Under the pieces are notes generated by a model that saw nothing but the letters and a program-made list of their open reading frames with translations, was not told the DNA's origin and ran no database searches. The position numbers were made by a program, and so were the translations under genes. A stretch of DNA of 64,000 nucleotides. Origin: Tamarix chinensis (Eukaryota; Streptophyta; Magnoliopsida; Caryophyllales; Tamaricaceae). Location of the stretch: the NCBI GenBank assembly GCA_030549775.1, contig CM060171.1, positions 62,492,360 through 62,556,359 of the forward strand, read 5' to 3'. Shown one piece after another: positions 37,001 through 49,976 of the stretch. The stretch's first letter is position 1, and every line of letters starts with the position of its first letter.

Positions 37001-40000
37001 TATCCAAGCATATTATCAACGGTGAGGTAAAAATCTGCAATTGAGATGAGAAAAAACTTCCTGGTTGGAATTCAACTTACTAGATAGCTTGAGATCCAAA
37101 TAACTAGATAAAGCTATATAAAAAAATTTCTAAGATCTAGTACACCACTTTGGGACAGGTTTCACTATTACTGACATCCATCATAACTGAATTGTATACC
37201 AAGGACAAAGCCTTTAGTCAAGAAGACGAAAGCTGCTCACCAACCCAACCCAAACATCCCCAATATCATTTGATTGAATATTTGACCCAGCCCCTTGTTG
37301 TTTGAAGAAACCCTCCGCTTCAATTGGTATTTTTTCACGAAAAGCAGACATGAGATAACAAATCCAGCGTTTCACTGAGATTTTGAATAACTGTCCCGAA
37401 TTCAAGTTAATTATGTTTTGCCTATTCCTCAGAAAAATGATCAAACAATTCCCAATCATGGTCCTTGCGGATTGGATCAACACCAACCCATCCCCACCCC
37501 CCAGGCACGGAGTTGGGATGCCCTCCATAGACCCAGAAATTAGTAAACACTGCTCAAGCACAGATGCACTCATGTGCATTAAGGTAAATAGCATTCACAC
37601 ATGCAGATAAATGGCTGAAATCAGGCTTGCACGCATACCCAAAGAGAAAGAAAATGGAGCAAAATTCCACACCATAATGCAATACCCCATATTTTTAAAA
37701 CTCTTAACTTGTGAGAAAACATTTTATCAAAAAGAATACGAGTTATATCCTAATTATTTTTCATATTTACCTAATATTAAGAGGATAACATTATTCTAAG
37801 AGATATTAGTATCCTACTTGTATTAAGTTACCTACATTACTATTTTATGCAATGGTATATTATTTGATATATGAAGTACAAAAGTGATTTCTATTAATGA
37901 AATTTTATTTATATTCCTAAGATTATTATGCTACTAATTCTTCTCATTGCTATTAACCTACTTCAAATTGTGATTAATTAAAATTTAATGTCAAAAAATT
38001 GGTCCCTTGGCCAAGGAAATTGGCACACAACCTAAGGCTTAATACCCTTGATTAGTCACCTTTCTCCTAGCTTTGACAGCTCAAGAGTAAACAATCTGTT
38101 CCAGCCTATTTTACCACTTTAGTTATGCAAAATCATTCGACAAAATAGCCATAAGAATAAGGCAAATCAGGCACATGCCTTCCTCCTATTTCCTTTTCTT
38201 GTTTCTCTTCTTGCACAAAAAATGCAAGCAAACAGCTCCCATACTCTCTTTTTCTCTCATTCTGATCTCATTTTGTCAACAAAAAATCCCATAAAATATT
38301 CTGGAGGCTTTAAATCAATTATAGTAAAGAGAAAAAGAAGGTAGAAGTAGAAGATTAAAAAGTAATAGTTGGAAAAATGTTGTTTCCTTCAGATGTATAA
38401 TTTGTAGGCTTTAGAGAAGTGGAAGGGGTTCTTTCTCTTTAATATTTAAGGCTTCATTTGGTACATCATACTTCATACCAAGTATTTTGAAGCATGATTT
38501 ATGATTTTCAAGTATTTTAAGCTTGTATGTTCAAGTATGGTCCATGTTGACAATTATCCTTGAGTTGTACAAATTTTGTAAATTTATGACCCTTCAGATT
38601 ATACTTTTGACCATGATAATATAGATTCTTTGATGTCTTAGCTTCATGATAAAAATATGTTTTGATGGATTTAAACAGATTGTCACACATTTATATGAAA
38701 ATATTTTCAAATGATCAAAAATTGATACGTTATGCTTGTTTCAGGAAAATGAGCATGGATTCATGTGTTTGATTCTGTTTGAAAGAATGTTTATGCTAAA
38801 AAAAGTTCTTCATGTGAATCTGGAAATGTGACACATTTGAATCATGTGTGGATCCTGTTCAAATTTGTGAAAGTTGAATGCTGAAAATGAATGTAATTTC
38901 TAACGTAGAACATTTGACTGATAGAGTGAAGTCAATGTTTTTGGTGTGACATATTGATGGTCACAGGGGATACCAGTTAAATGGTTTGTTAAACCATTCA
39001 GCTGACCCTGTATGAATATGAATGATAAGTTTCTGTTAAGGGTAAACAGTCAATGTTTAGACCTTTCATTTGTTCATCCCTATGATTTGATTGGTTTATG
39101 ACTTGAAAACATCCTCTGTGTTATCAAAATTCTATAAAACAATGCTTTTGATCAGCCACTGGTTGTATGAAGCATTCAACTGGTTGGCCAAACCTTCAAC
39201 TGTTATCTGGTACCAGAAATTATTGATTTTTAGCAGTGAACATTAACTGGAATGTTTGACCATTTGACTAATGGTCCTGGAAGTTTGAAAAAATTTAGAT
39301 TTTGATAGTTCTAAGCATAATATCACGAGTATGTTTTGGCTATTGTCTACTGTGATTGGAAATTAGTTTCATGAATATTCCTTAGTTTTCCCAAATATTA
39401 TTATTCAGTATCCTACTTTTAAATAGAAATCCTGGATATGGAAATTATGTTGGAATTGGGAAATGACAAAAATTGGAATATTATGAGATAAATGAGACCG
39501 TGTTTTAGACCACATGGTGGTAGGGCTTAGACATTGTTTGGTTGGCTCTAATGTGAGCATGTTGAATATAATTAAGCTATTGAGGTTTATGAGATAATAT
39601 GTGATCAACCTGAATAAAGTGCTTGAACTTAAAGACACAGACTATCATGGGCCCAGTGTATGTACCCTGGGTGGCCTCTTATGGGTTGGGTCAGCATGTG
39701 GCCATTCCCTGATTTGTTAGGCTACAGTCCATGACTGACGGACTTGATGTATGTTGATCTAGCCTCCAGATCTACTAATATAGAATCTATATAACCACTT
39801 AAAATGTATGCAAACTTAAAGACTAGTGACCTATATTGAAGGAAGGCACCATGAGATAGGATATGTGATTAATGTGTTCCATGGGTCCCTGTCAATGATC
39901 CCATAGATTCTAGACTGGAAAAAAAATATATGGAATTATGTCATATGTGATCAATGGAATTGAAAGAACAAGTAAGGATAGATGTACCAGTTATCTCGCA

Positions 40001-41086
40001 TGGTTTACATATTAGAGTGATTCATACTTATATCCTCTGATGTGTTATATGTGTATTATATATAACTATAAGGTTTACTGAGTATTTGCCTCTACAGGTA
40101 CTATGCTTGGCTTTCAATGGGTCCTGATGCTTCAGGGGAGCAGAGGACAAAGTGCAGATTGACCACAGATAGATGACTACTCATATGACATTTACGGTTC
40201 AAGCAAGGGTTATCTGGAGATAAGCAATGTTTTATATTTTGGATTTTGTACACCATTGTTTTTGGTATGCAGTTGTAGATATTTTAACATGAAGTAGTGT
40301 CTTGACACACTCTCTCTTTCTGTATTTCATATCCTTGATTACAATATTATCATATTACCATGTGCACTAATTCGATCATTATAGGTTTTAGCCTTAAATT
40401 AAGTATAGGGTGGGTGGCTGAAATCTAATCTATACTAGATACGTCGGTAGCACCCCATTTACGAATTTTAGCTCCCACAAATAATTTATCTAAAACAAAA
40501 ATTTTTTATTGTGAAAAATAGAGATGTTACACATAACTCATTATTGTCCTCCTTGACCATACAAAATAGTAACAGAATCATTTTAAAACAAAAAGATACC
40601 ATATTGCAAGGTACAAACCCTCAAGGAACTTTCTCTAGCTCTCTGAAGCCTAAATTCCTTGTTAATGATATCAATGCATCCAGTAACTCAATCAATAAAT
40701 AAAGAAAGAAATTCACTTGCTACAGTACAGATTCCTTCAAGCAAAGGAATTAGGTTTAAAACAACAATCAGTTCTAGATATGTTTTGACCCAGCAATGTG
40801 TCAATACCAAACAACAATGTACATAAATAATATGCATAGGTAAACTATTGCATGCCAATCTAACTGTTTAATTACATACCTGAAAGAGTGTCATGACATT
40901 GGCAGACGGGAAATTATAAGAAGAAAGTGCAGCTTTGTTGAACAATATTAAAAGCACTGCAGCAATACAATCAAAATCATTGGTTATAAAACAAAATTGC
41001 TGTGAGGAATAGCAGTCATTTTAAGGAATTGCATGGAGGAGGGTGGGGGGTGTGTGTGTGTGTGTCTATATGTGTGTGTGTCTATA

Positions 41087-41127
<41 letters not shown>

Positions 41128-42659
41128 TCAAAGCCGTTGGTCACAAAACAAAATTGCTGAGAAGGATAGCAGACTCTCATTGTAAGAACCTCATGGAGAT
41201 ATTTTGAAAGCCAGCAGTCAATTCCGGAAGAAAAATTTATATATAACTAATCATCCCATGCACTTCAAAAGTAAAAGAAATTCAGAAAATAAAAAGAACA
41301 AAAATTAAAGACATTCACACCAAGCCTTGAAGGAAACTACTGAAAGAAAACCACCAGCATTGCTATTAAAGCTAATGATATCCAGAGTTTCTCTTCATAA
41401 CTTAACACAAACTAATACAGATCTTTGATCCTTAACCTAAATTTTCTATTGAACTGAACAAACTTCCAAAAAAAATAAAATAAAATCAAACCATGCCACA
41501 AGAGAAGGAAGAATTGAATATCAGCTGTTCTGAGAACACCACAAGTGAAGGTGTATGATTCAGCATCTATAATTTAGCTAGGAAATTCTTCAATCCAACA
41601 TGAAATTTTCATCTTCACTTTTTTTTTTTTGTATAATCAAAAATAGCATCCGAATCATAATATTATTGTTGTTTTTTTTACTCATTAATGTTCCATTTGG
41701 TTTGCAGTGATTTGAGGTTAACGGAGGTGAATAAATTGATTCACTATGTTTGGGAACGGATATTGTTAACCTCAAGTAGTTGAATAGGGTAGAAGTTTCA
41801 CTCCTTTCAGTCCGGTTAACCTTATTTTTGTTAACTTTTAATTTCAAGGGTAACAGAAGAGAAAGTGAAAACATAGTTAACCACTTAACCTCAATCCAAA
41901 CGATATTTTTAAAACATTAGTTATAATTCACCTATGTTAGATTAATATTATCCAAATAGCAATTTAAAATATTCACTCCGATTCACCTCATGTTTATCCA
42001 AACTCTAATTTACCCCAATTCAAATGGACTAAGGTAAGTACAAAATAACATAATCACCATAAATATTTTAAAATAGTGGCCAGAGAAATTCAAACCTAAG
42101 ACTTCTGGAGCTCAGAAGCTACCCATAATTATTAGGCTAAAACTCAGCACTGAAATGTTATTACTTTGACTTTGGACATAAGTAGTTTCCTCAACGGTTT
42201 CACTTCAAATTGAAATCATGGGAATCACTTCTCAAAAACATTCTTCAATTTGGGAGAGAAAAAAAAATATATCACAAATGCAGCAATAGAATCATCATCT
42301 AAATCCATAACAACACACCAAAAAATTACAATCTAGCAATATTCATTGAAATTATCCACTTACGTGCATAATTAACGACTAAAGCATAACGTCAGAAGCA
42401 GGAATATCAGAAGAAATTACATCTACCTTGGGATGGTGATATGGAAACAATGAAATTGCTAATAAAATGAGTAGGCGATGAAAAATGAATCTCAGTTTTG
42501 GGGAATAGAAAGGCTGGCACCTGCACAGGTCATATAGGAAATGGCAGCATAACCGCCGCGCTTAGTCATAGCGGAACCCTTAAAGAGCCGATCATCGGTT
42601 CTGGAATCCGTCGCCGTTACCGGTAGTAACAAATTCTTCGATGAATCAGAAGCCATCAT
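31081..42659 (-). CDS. UGNT1: UGNT1-like nucleotide-sugar transporter, ten exons, 341 aa
   Basis: Exons in transcription order are 42659-42521, 40956-40880, 36950-36789, 36705-36572, 34069-33939, 33859-33815, 33741-33644, 31907-31800, 31302-31246 and 31155-31081. All introns are GT-AG and the joined frame is open for 341 residues. The protein is of the triose-phosphate/nucleotide-sugar translocator fold: a short polar N-terminus, then about ten hydrophobic segments. Conserved points are [13 protein letters not shown] (about 50-62), [13 protein letters not shown] (134-146), GARDLSFD (183-190) and [18 protein letters not shown] (281-298). Known relatives are Arabidopsis UGNT1, a Golgi UDP-N-acetylglucosamine transporter, and animal SLC35D; substrate here is inferred. 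The start is the first of two adjacent ATGs; the second (42656) is equally likely, and the frame stays open upstream. Introns 1, 2, 4 and 7 are long and hold transposable elements. No break was found in the coding sequence. Confidence 0.9.
32351..33113. mobile_element. MITE-like inverted repeat in transporter intron 7
   Basis: The left edge gggtcatttggtat and right edge gataccaaacgacctc are inverted relatives, and acttcc-containing sequence lies just inside both. The interior is AT-rich and non-coding. The motif resembles PIF/Tourist or hAT-type ends, but I could not fix a target duplication. Confidence 0.45.
35229..35700. mobile_element. hAT-like non-autonomous element in transporter intron 4
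   Basis: The ends tagggatggcaat and attgccatcctta form an inverted repeat of a type widely seen in plant introns. The interior consists largely of G-rich repeats such as ggttcaggtttgggg and ggggatgggg. Flanking eight-base sequences do not match, so the duplication has decayed or the edges are slightly off. A similar left end (tagggatagcaacg) occurs at about 46414. Confidence 0.55.
37678..40531 (+). repeat. Solo LTR, 2854 bp, in transporter intron 2
   Basis: The start TGCAATACCCC and end GATGTTACA are flanked by an exact cataa duplication (37673-37677 and 40532-40536). The end region carries a gagtatttgcctctacaggt and a gggtcctgatg block (about 40080-40130), positioned like those at 24040-24110 of the 3.4-kb LTR, so it belongs to the same broad family. 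It is oriented opposite to the host gene and makes up most of the 3.9-kb intron 2. No internal coding sequence. Confidence 0.85.
41049..41126. repeat. (TG)n/(TA)n microsatellite in intron 1
   Basis: Runs of tg broken by two tctata phrases are followed by a pure ta run of about 14 units. Confidence 0.9.
41690..42029. mobile_element. MITE-like inverted repeat in transporter intron 1
   Basis: The ends ccatttggtttgcagtgat and ...ccaattcaaatgg are inverted relatives, with ggttaac and accgg-type phrases inside. The length of about 340 bp and lack of coding fit a Tourist-like MITE. No clear target duplication. Confidence 0.4.
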
Positions 42660-43017
42660 CACCGATCTCTCTCTCTTCTCTCTCTCCTTTGTTCTCTCCA
42701 GTATGTGAGGAAGAGAAAGAAGCATCTTCATACGAGGTAGAAACTTGCCTCTTTTTTCCTGCGTTCGGAAAGTCCAGCGAAACAAACGGGCGCAGCACCG
42801 CAAGCTCGCTCAGTCAAGGGTCGTTTTTGGCGACGGAACCGGCTAGCTCGACCGAGCTGACTTTGTCTGGCGACTTTGGTCTTCCGTCGATAGTCAATAA
42901 TTGGGTCAAAAAGTAGTGAGAAACAATTTTCATCCGTAAGCTTATACCCTGGGCCTGGAAAAATAAGAACCCAATGGGCCTAATTAGGACACTGTGTATA
43001 TATCTGCACCCATTCAT
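42660..43017 (-). promoter_or_regulatory. 5' UTR and promoter region of the transporter
   Basis: The stretch just upstream of the ATG (42664-42700) is a GA repeat on the sense strand, typical of a plant leader. Two TGGGCC motifs (42950-42955 and 42975-42980) match the site II / TCP-binding element of plant housekeeping promoters. The transcription start cannot be placed exactly. Confidence 0.55.
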
Positions 43018-44334
43018 AAGATACGAATGCTAGAGGTCGGCTAACTTTTTTTCACAAATGACCTAATTTGTAGAAAATAAATAATTAAATGTTATAATTT
43101 AGGATTAAAATTATGTGGCTCTCTTAACATGTAATTGAATCTTCTTCTCTTTCACATAACTATTCATTGGTACCCATAACCAAATGGGTTAGTCTAATAA
43201 CTTATAATAAGTAATTGGATGAACTTAGCATCAATGATCTATCCCTCTTTCCCTTTTTTCCTTTTTCCTAGAGTTTTAAGGGAGTTAGTTATCTTACTTA
43301 GGTCACTAGGGTTTACTCATTCTTTCTGGCATGAGGATCTTGATCCACTTATTTTCTTCTTTAATCCCATGCTCTCTATCTTGTTCATTCTATTAGAATT
43401 TTTAGTTATTTTTATTTACTTGGTATATGAATTTTGTCACACTACACCAGCATATAGTGTGTTCAGATGTTGTTCACTTTGATAAGGAAGTAGTGTCTAT
43501 AAGGGCCATAATTTGAATCAAAGCTGATAAGCTATTTATACATGAACTTAATATCAAATTTGATAGCAATGTCTTAAAGAAAATTGCCATCAAATGAAAG
43601 AAACATGTGATGCATGTCTTATTATAGAATATATTGAAAAATATTGTGATATATTCAAATCAAAGGATGATGCGTGATGTGGAAGTCTTTTGAGTTTTAT
43701 TATGTGCTTCATTGGCATGAAAATAAAGAGTGTTATAAGAACAAAGAAGAGGAAGGTTCAAGAGAATCTCATGTTCAAAGACGTTATTTCACTCGCTAAG
43801 AAAAATAATGTGAGGAGATAACTAACTCAAGATCACCTTGAGATGAATACGAGAGCATTTGCACCTAAGGTGAATTATATAACTTGGAAATAGGCACACA
43901 TAATATTTAAAAAGGGTTATAGAGATGTCGGTGGTTGTAATGGTCTTGCATGATGGTGGAAAAGATAAGCTAAATGTATTAATATAATCTTACTTGACTT
44001 AATTTCTCTCTAGAAACATATAGAGGAAAGCTTGGAGCAAATGGAGTAACTATGTGGAAAAGGGATCTTCATTAGCATATGTGAAATAAGACATAGGCTA
44101 AACACTAGGGAAGGAAGATGGAGGAGTTAGCCTCAAGTGTAAGGAGTCCTACCGAAAAAGGATGAGATGAGAGAGGGAAAGGTTTGTGATTAGAAGGTGG
44201 TGTTAGTATATTTTGGTTTTATGAAATTATTATTAGTTATTTTAAATATAAAGAGTTTTATATACTAACCCTAAGTTTGGTTCCGTATGAAATTAGATAT
44301 AATGTATGATCATCAAGTTTATTTAATGTGGTCT
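43018..44334. other. Intergenic sequence, nothing recognised
   Basis: I found no frame with family resemblance; the longest open piece (43219-43482) is low-complexity hydrophobic and not convincing. Several short plus-strand phrases around 43500-44200 look like decayed coding sequence, but I cannot name it. Confidence 0.5.
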
Positions 44335-45917
44335 TGTAATACCCCCAAAAATTATTACTGAAAAATTTCGTTTATTGAAAAGGTTTATCTTAAGCAAATT
44401 AATAAAATGTAACTTATGGGAATATTACCCCCACACTTAGTACCAAAACGGTTCACTTCTACCGTTCCAGTACCGAGTGCTAAGGCTGATTGGAATAACA
44501 TCAAACACGAGTCGATAATTAAAATGAGCATTAACAAAAGGGATGAGGTGTTAACCATATAGAAAATCAGAGTGCGGTAACCAAAAGAGGTACAACCCAA
44601 AAGTATAGTTTTAAAGTTTCAAACGACAAAAAACATCATACAACAGTATAAAACTAATTATAACAGTACAGGAAAATCAAAACTGGAGACAGACTCCGAC
44701 CATGTCACTCTTGACCCCCAAGCTAGATCCAGGCTCAACTCTTAGTCCCGCCCGATGCCTCGTATGTGTCCTAAGCATCGAAGATAGAATCACCGACCTG
44801 CACCAAGTCAAAAGGGCATTTTGCTTGTGGGAATGAGCAGCACCCATGAAACGGATGGTCAGTACGCTACGTATTGAGTAAGGTAACCGTGTGCTAAGGC
44901 CAAATATACAAAAATATACAACATAGCATACATGGTATAGTCACATAGGCAGCATGCAATAATACAGATACTAAAGACCGGCTATGGTCCGAATAACTTA
45001 TTCTTTAGATCTCTGATAAATATAGTCGATTCACATCATAGTCTTTATCAATCTATGCGAGTGCGGGAACCCCACTATTATTCGCCGGTGGACCGCTCAT
45101 GCAGGGTAAAATGCTCCTAGCCACTATTATTCGTCGGTGGACTGGTCTAGCGTGGTGTTTCACTGTAATTACTTTATGTCTTTCCCTTGTCTTATCATCA
45201 TTACATTTGGTTTTTTGAGCACGAAAACCCCCCCACTATTATAGTCGGTAATTCAATCATGCAAGGCACCCTGGCTCCTAGCCACTATTATTTATCGGTG
45301 GACCGGTTTGAACTCAGCTCAACAATCTTTCTCTTAAATGGTTAGTATCTTATTTGTGTCTTATTTGATAAGCATTTCACCCTTGACATGCATGTTACCA
45401 ACATTCTACTTCTATCCTTTCAAGGGGGCGTGTCCCATATCTTGAGACTCCTGCGCCCCTTATTACACCCCGACATCCATTCCGTAATCCACTAACTCAC
45501 ACCGGGAGCCCAACTCCTAAGTGTATGGGCCAAGGCCCACTACCTTATACCCCAAAGTCTACTCACCTCCTTACCCTAAGGTTTCCTCCAAAAACCCTAA
45601 TTTGGGCCTATGTGGTCCATCCTTCTCGCCCTCACACAACCCACACTATTTTAATACCCCACATGTCATGACCCTTAGATTCAACTCTCCCCTCATACCT
45701 CACTCATCCTCATTTATTTTTATTATTTTCTTTTTCTTTTTCCACCTTCTCAAATTAGGGTTCCTCCCAAACCCTAGCCCGGTCCCCTATACATCCTTAT
45801 ACTATCCCACATATTATTTTCCACCTGAAGCCTCTAGTCACCCAAACAACACTTCTATTACCTTCCTCACACCCTAAGGTAACTTTCCATAGGTAAAGTT
45901 TGCCCCCATGAGGACTC
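44335..45917 (-). repeat. Gypsy LTR, minus orientation, first half (split by Harbinger)
   Basis: The left edge TGTAATACCCCC and the block with ccgttccagtaccgag at about 44463 are the inverse of the terminal part of the 21153-24530 LTR. Degenerate relatives of the 54-bp array (actattattcgccggtgga) occur at 45060-45305. The sequence stops at the Harbinger TAA duplication and appears to resume at 56710. Confidence 0.8.
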
Positions 45918-46379
45918 TAAGGCCTTGTTTGGTTTGAAGAAAATTTAGTAGAAAGGAAAATGTAGAGGAAAGAAAATTGAAGGAAAGAAAATGAAAGAAA
46001 TTAATTTTCTTTCCTTTGTTTGGTTGTTGGAGATAATTTTGTGGAAAATTGAATTCTTGGAAAACGTTTTTAGTGTTTGGTATATAGAAAGAAAATTCTA
46101 AGAAAAATTAAATGTTATTATTTAAATATTTTTATATATTTAATTAAAATTAAAATATTATATTGATACATAAAAAAATTACATAAAATTTCTAAAATTT
46201 TTATAAAAATTCCATAAAATAATACTAATTCCAAAATTTTTTTATAGAAATATTCTAAAATATTACATGAATAACTTACAATAATTTTCAAAAAAATCTA
46301 AAAAAATACAAAATATTTCATATTCTTTTCTATTTAAAACATGCTATAACAAACATAAAAAGGGAAAAAGTATAGTTTC

Positions 46380-47248
46380 TTACTAGTACACTTGTTTGTT
46401 CCGTAAAATATTAATTAGGGATAGCAACGTATCGGGTACCCCTTATCTATTACCCAAACCTACCAAGAAAATCTATACCAATATCCGTATCCAAATCCCG
46501 TGAGTATTTTTTTCCCTCTATATCTATAATTTTGTCTATTTATCCATATCCGTTTATATATCCATCGGATAAAACCTATTGGATTTTAATTAAAACCCAT
46601 CAAATTTAAAATGAAATTTATTTAATGTTAGAATTATATGCTTAGATTATTAAAATTTAATTATGTATTCGCTTTTAGCCTTCGAAAATATATATCAAAT
46701 TATATAAATAAGAATAAAAATATAATTTTATATCGGATAAGTGAATCCAAGTACTAATACAGATATAAAAGCGAATAAAAATTTAAGAATTTCTTATCCA
46801 TATCCATACTAAAATCTAATTGATATTTTTTTTTATATTTGTATCTAACAAAAAAAATCGGTTTAACTTTTTTTTTATCGGATTTACACATTCTTTCTTT
46901 CATCCAAGTCAATGTTACTACTAATTATATCATACATACTATGGACACAAAGCTAAAAAATGCCTCCTTAAATATTGTAGAAGATGGGGAAGAGTAATTA
47001 TAACTATTGTATGAACTCATTACTAATACCAATTTTTTTTAAAAAAATTCTAAAATATTACATGCATAACTAATCATAATGTTTTTTAAAATATTTATAA
47101 AATATTAATAACATTCTAAACTTTATACTAATAAGAGATATAGTAAGCAAAAATGAAATAAAATAAGCCATCCTACTTTACTTACCAATGTATATATCAA
47201 GATCTCAAAAAAAAACCATGTGCATGATCAATTCATAGTTACTAGTTA
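46380..47248. other. AT-rich stretch in Harbinger with an hAT-like end
   Basis: The phrase tagggatagcaacg at about 46414 resembles the left end of the hAT-like element of intron 4, and ggtaccccttatctat follows. No right end was found and no gene is visible. Confidence 0.35.
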
Positions 47249-48230
47249 CTAATCAAACAAGTCAGAAAGGTACATTAGGATCATCAAAAATATCAGAACC
47301 AAACTCCACACACAACCATATGACTCTATCCCGGGTGGAAGACCAAGAAATGTATGAGAGGCATTGATATTTGCTACAAGCTTGGTATATATTTCTATGG
47401 CTGGAACTTTTTTCAACCCTTCTACCTTTTTAAGCTCACAATATAGCTCAGATTTAATAAAATTATGTGGATTTCCTCTATCAAAAGCTGTTGCAACTGC
47501 ATCCATCCCTTGTTTTAGAGCCTTTATCTCTTCTAACACGTAATCTTTGAGCTTTCTTTTCTTTGTGGCTCTTGATATAGACGCACCAGCCAAAGGAGAG
47601 GTTACTTCATTGTATTGTTCTTGCTTGGTGCTTCGATCATCAGCTGTTGTTTCTTCATGTTCTTGCCTCTCTGAGTGCAAACGTCTTTCTTTCGGACCAA
47701 TGGATAAATTTCCAATTGCTCGGTCCTTACCAAATAAAATATCTAGCCTATGATAATTTTGAATAGGCTTATAGCGAAGTGGTTTGGCATCAAGATGAGC
47801 TTGTAAAAAAAATATTAATTACATAAATTTATAAACAATAATAATTATCAATGATAATAAGAATAATAAGGTTTAAGACTTACCAATATATACCTTTCCC
47901 AAACTGTTGCATCAGCTTCCACCATTTGGGTAGATTGATTAAAACCAAATCCACTCACTTGCAAGACCGTAGATGCCAAGGCATAATTCTTTTTTAGGGT
48001 CTTGATTCGGTTCTTTATATGGCTAACCGAACAACCAAGCCCAAACTAAGCACTCACTCCTTTAGCAACATTAGTATATGTTGTTCTTGAAAATGAACCA
48101 CCTATTTTCTGACCTAAGTGCTTATGATCAGTTAATAAATCTATCAGATATGTATCCATGTCTTCATCGCAAGTTAAAATTTTCTTCTCATTTGATGGTG
48201 TGTTACCACCAATGGGTTCCTACACAAAAA
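47249..48230 (-). pseudogene. Harbinger Myb/SANT-like protein gene, broken
   Basis: The N-terminal part (about 48230-47890) reads DMDTYLIDLLTDHKHLG and then IKNRIKTLKKNY, the Myb/SANT-like domain of the Harbinger-derived plant family. A stop lies where VSA is followed by FGLGCS. After an intron-like gap (about 47890-47810) the frame reads RYKPIQNYHRLDILFGKDRA, then a lysine-rich stretch (ATKKRKLKDYV) and a helical C-terminus. In autonomous Harbinger elements this protein binds DNA and helps the transposase enter the nucleus. It lies directly downstream of the transposase on the same strand. Confidence 0.75.
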
Positions 48231-48391
48231 AATTATAAACCATCCTAAAATCATAACTTATTATACAATTAATAACATAAATAATATAAAAACTTATACA
48301 AGAATTTTGATGTCAAGTAATTTTTCATTTAGAATACTTATTGAATACATTTTTTTTCTACATGAATTTAATAATAATAATATCTCTACCA

Positions 48392-49690
48392 TTAACTATT
48401 TAAACTATCTCTCCACATTAAACTTGTAATTACATCTCTTAATTGCTCGACTTCTTGACACTCTTCTGCTAAACTTGATGGTGCAACATCTGCTTGGTTA
48501 TTAAGAATTCTGATCTCACTATCAACCTCTAAAATTAATCTTTCATCTAGATCTACTCCCATGAGATAGTTATGTAAAATAAATCCTACTAAAACCATGC
48601 CTACTTGAGTTTGAACAGGATAGAATGGTTCAGTTCCACTTCCTAATATTGGAAAGCATGTTTTCAGAACACCAAATTCTCTCTCAATAACATTTCTTAA
48701 GGAAGCATGCCTTAGATTGGAAAGCCTCCTTTCATTCTGAGGACGTTGGATGCTATATTCCTTGAGATGGTGTTGAGTACCTCGATATGGTGTAATAAAT
48801 TCAGTCTTCAACTGAAAACCCCCATCGCCTAAGTAAAATTTACCTGATGGCACTACCAATCTGTCCATGTCTCTAGATAAAGCATTTTTTAGTATCCTTG
48901 AATCAAATGCCGACCCTTCCCATCTTGACAACACATATAAAAACTTTAAGTCAAAAGAGCAAGCAGCTAACACATTTTGGGTCAGAAAATCCTTTCTGCC
49001 ACGATATCTTTGTACCATATTATTTGGTACTTTCACACGAAAGTGTGATCCATCAATTGCACCAACACAATCTTGTGTAAAAATGTTAAAAAAATTCATT
49101 AAAAAATACAAGTTCTAATGTATACTTAGTCATTTATTTGATAAGATTATGACAATTACCTTAAATTATGGCCAAAATTTTGAGCTATTTAATATTTCAG
49201 GAGGGCAGTGAGATCCATCGGGTTGTTGCAAAAAGGCATCCTCTAAATAAATGATAGCATCCAACACTTGGTGAAAATTTTGACTTACTGTTTCACCGGA
49301 CCACCGGAAGTCTAATTTTACTGACTAATTTCTCCTATTATGACCTATAATATTGAAAAACATGGCTACTCTCTCCTTTACACAGCTAGAATGAGTATCA
49401 CTCAGTCTCCCAAAATCCCTCAATATTGATACAAGTCTAACAAAAGCCTCCTCTCCCATCCTTAACTGGTTATGGCAATCCTCATCTTTTTCCAATGTAA
49501 GTCGATCTAAAAAAGCTCATCTCTTATAATCTCCCAACTAAAAAATATCTCTATCAACATAATTATTAGGACAAACCAAAGATAATAAACTAGTAGCATA
49601 TGCTCCATATGTGACCACACATGCTGCTGCCCATCTTCTTAATTTGTCCCACTCCTCAATTGAGTTAGTCTAATATAACATGATTAAGAA
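48392..49690 (-). pseudogene. Harbinger transposase (DDE_Tnp_4 type), broken
   Basis: The second part (49071-48392) is open and holds the DDE triad: CVGAIDGSHFRV, then YLGDGGFQ, then NVIEREFG. The first part (about 49690-49160) contains AMFFNIIGHN, SGETVSQNFHQVLDAI and EDAFLQQPDG, the conserved N-terminal half. It has at least three in-frame stops, one just before the donor-like AAG|GTAATT at 49160. The junction across the 49159-49072 intron appears one base out of frame. In plants this family also gave rise to ALP1-like genes; here the element context and stops argue for a dead transposase. Confidence 0.88.
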
Positions 49691-49976
49691 AAAAAAAGTA
49701 CAAGAAAATTAAGCATACATACCTATTATAACAATTACGTAGCCAAATAGTGCAATAGATCTTAAGAAAAGAATACTTACTTCATTATTTTATTCGGGTT
49801 GTTGGCAGATTTCTCCAATGTTGGAACCCTGATCTTGAACCAGGATTTGATTCCTCACCAACAACCTTCATACATTGAAAAGGAGTTAATTAGCTACATG
49901 AATATGATGACAAAATCGGAGGAGAAGATTTTGAGTGACTTACATGGACCCCAAAGTAATTAAAAGACGTGAAGGA

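Noticed and set aside
48867..49118. Plus-strand open frames opposite the Harbinger transposase
   Set aside because: They are shadows of the minus-strand DDE gene.
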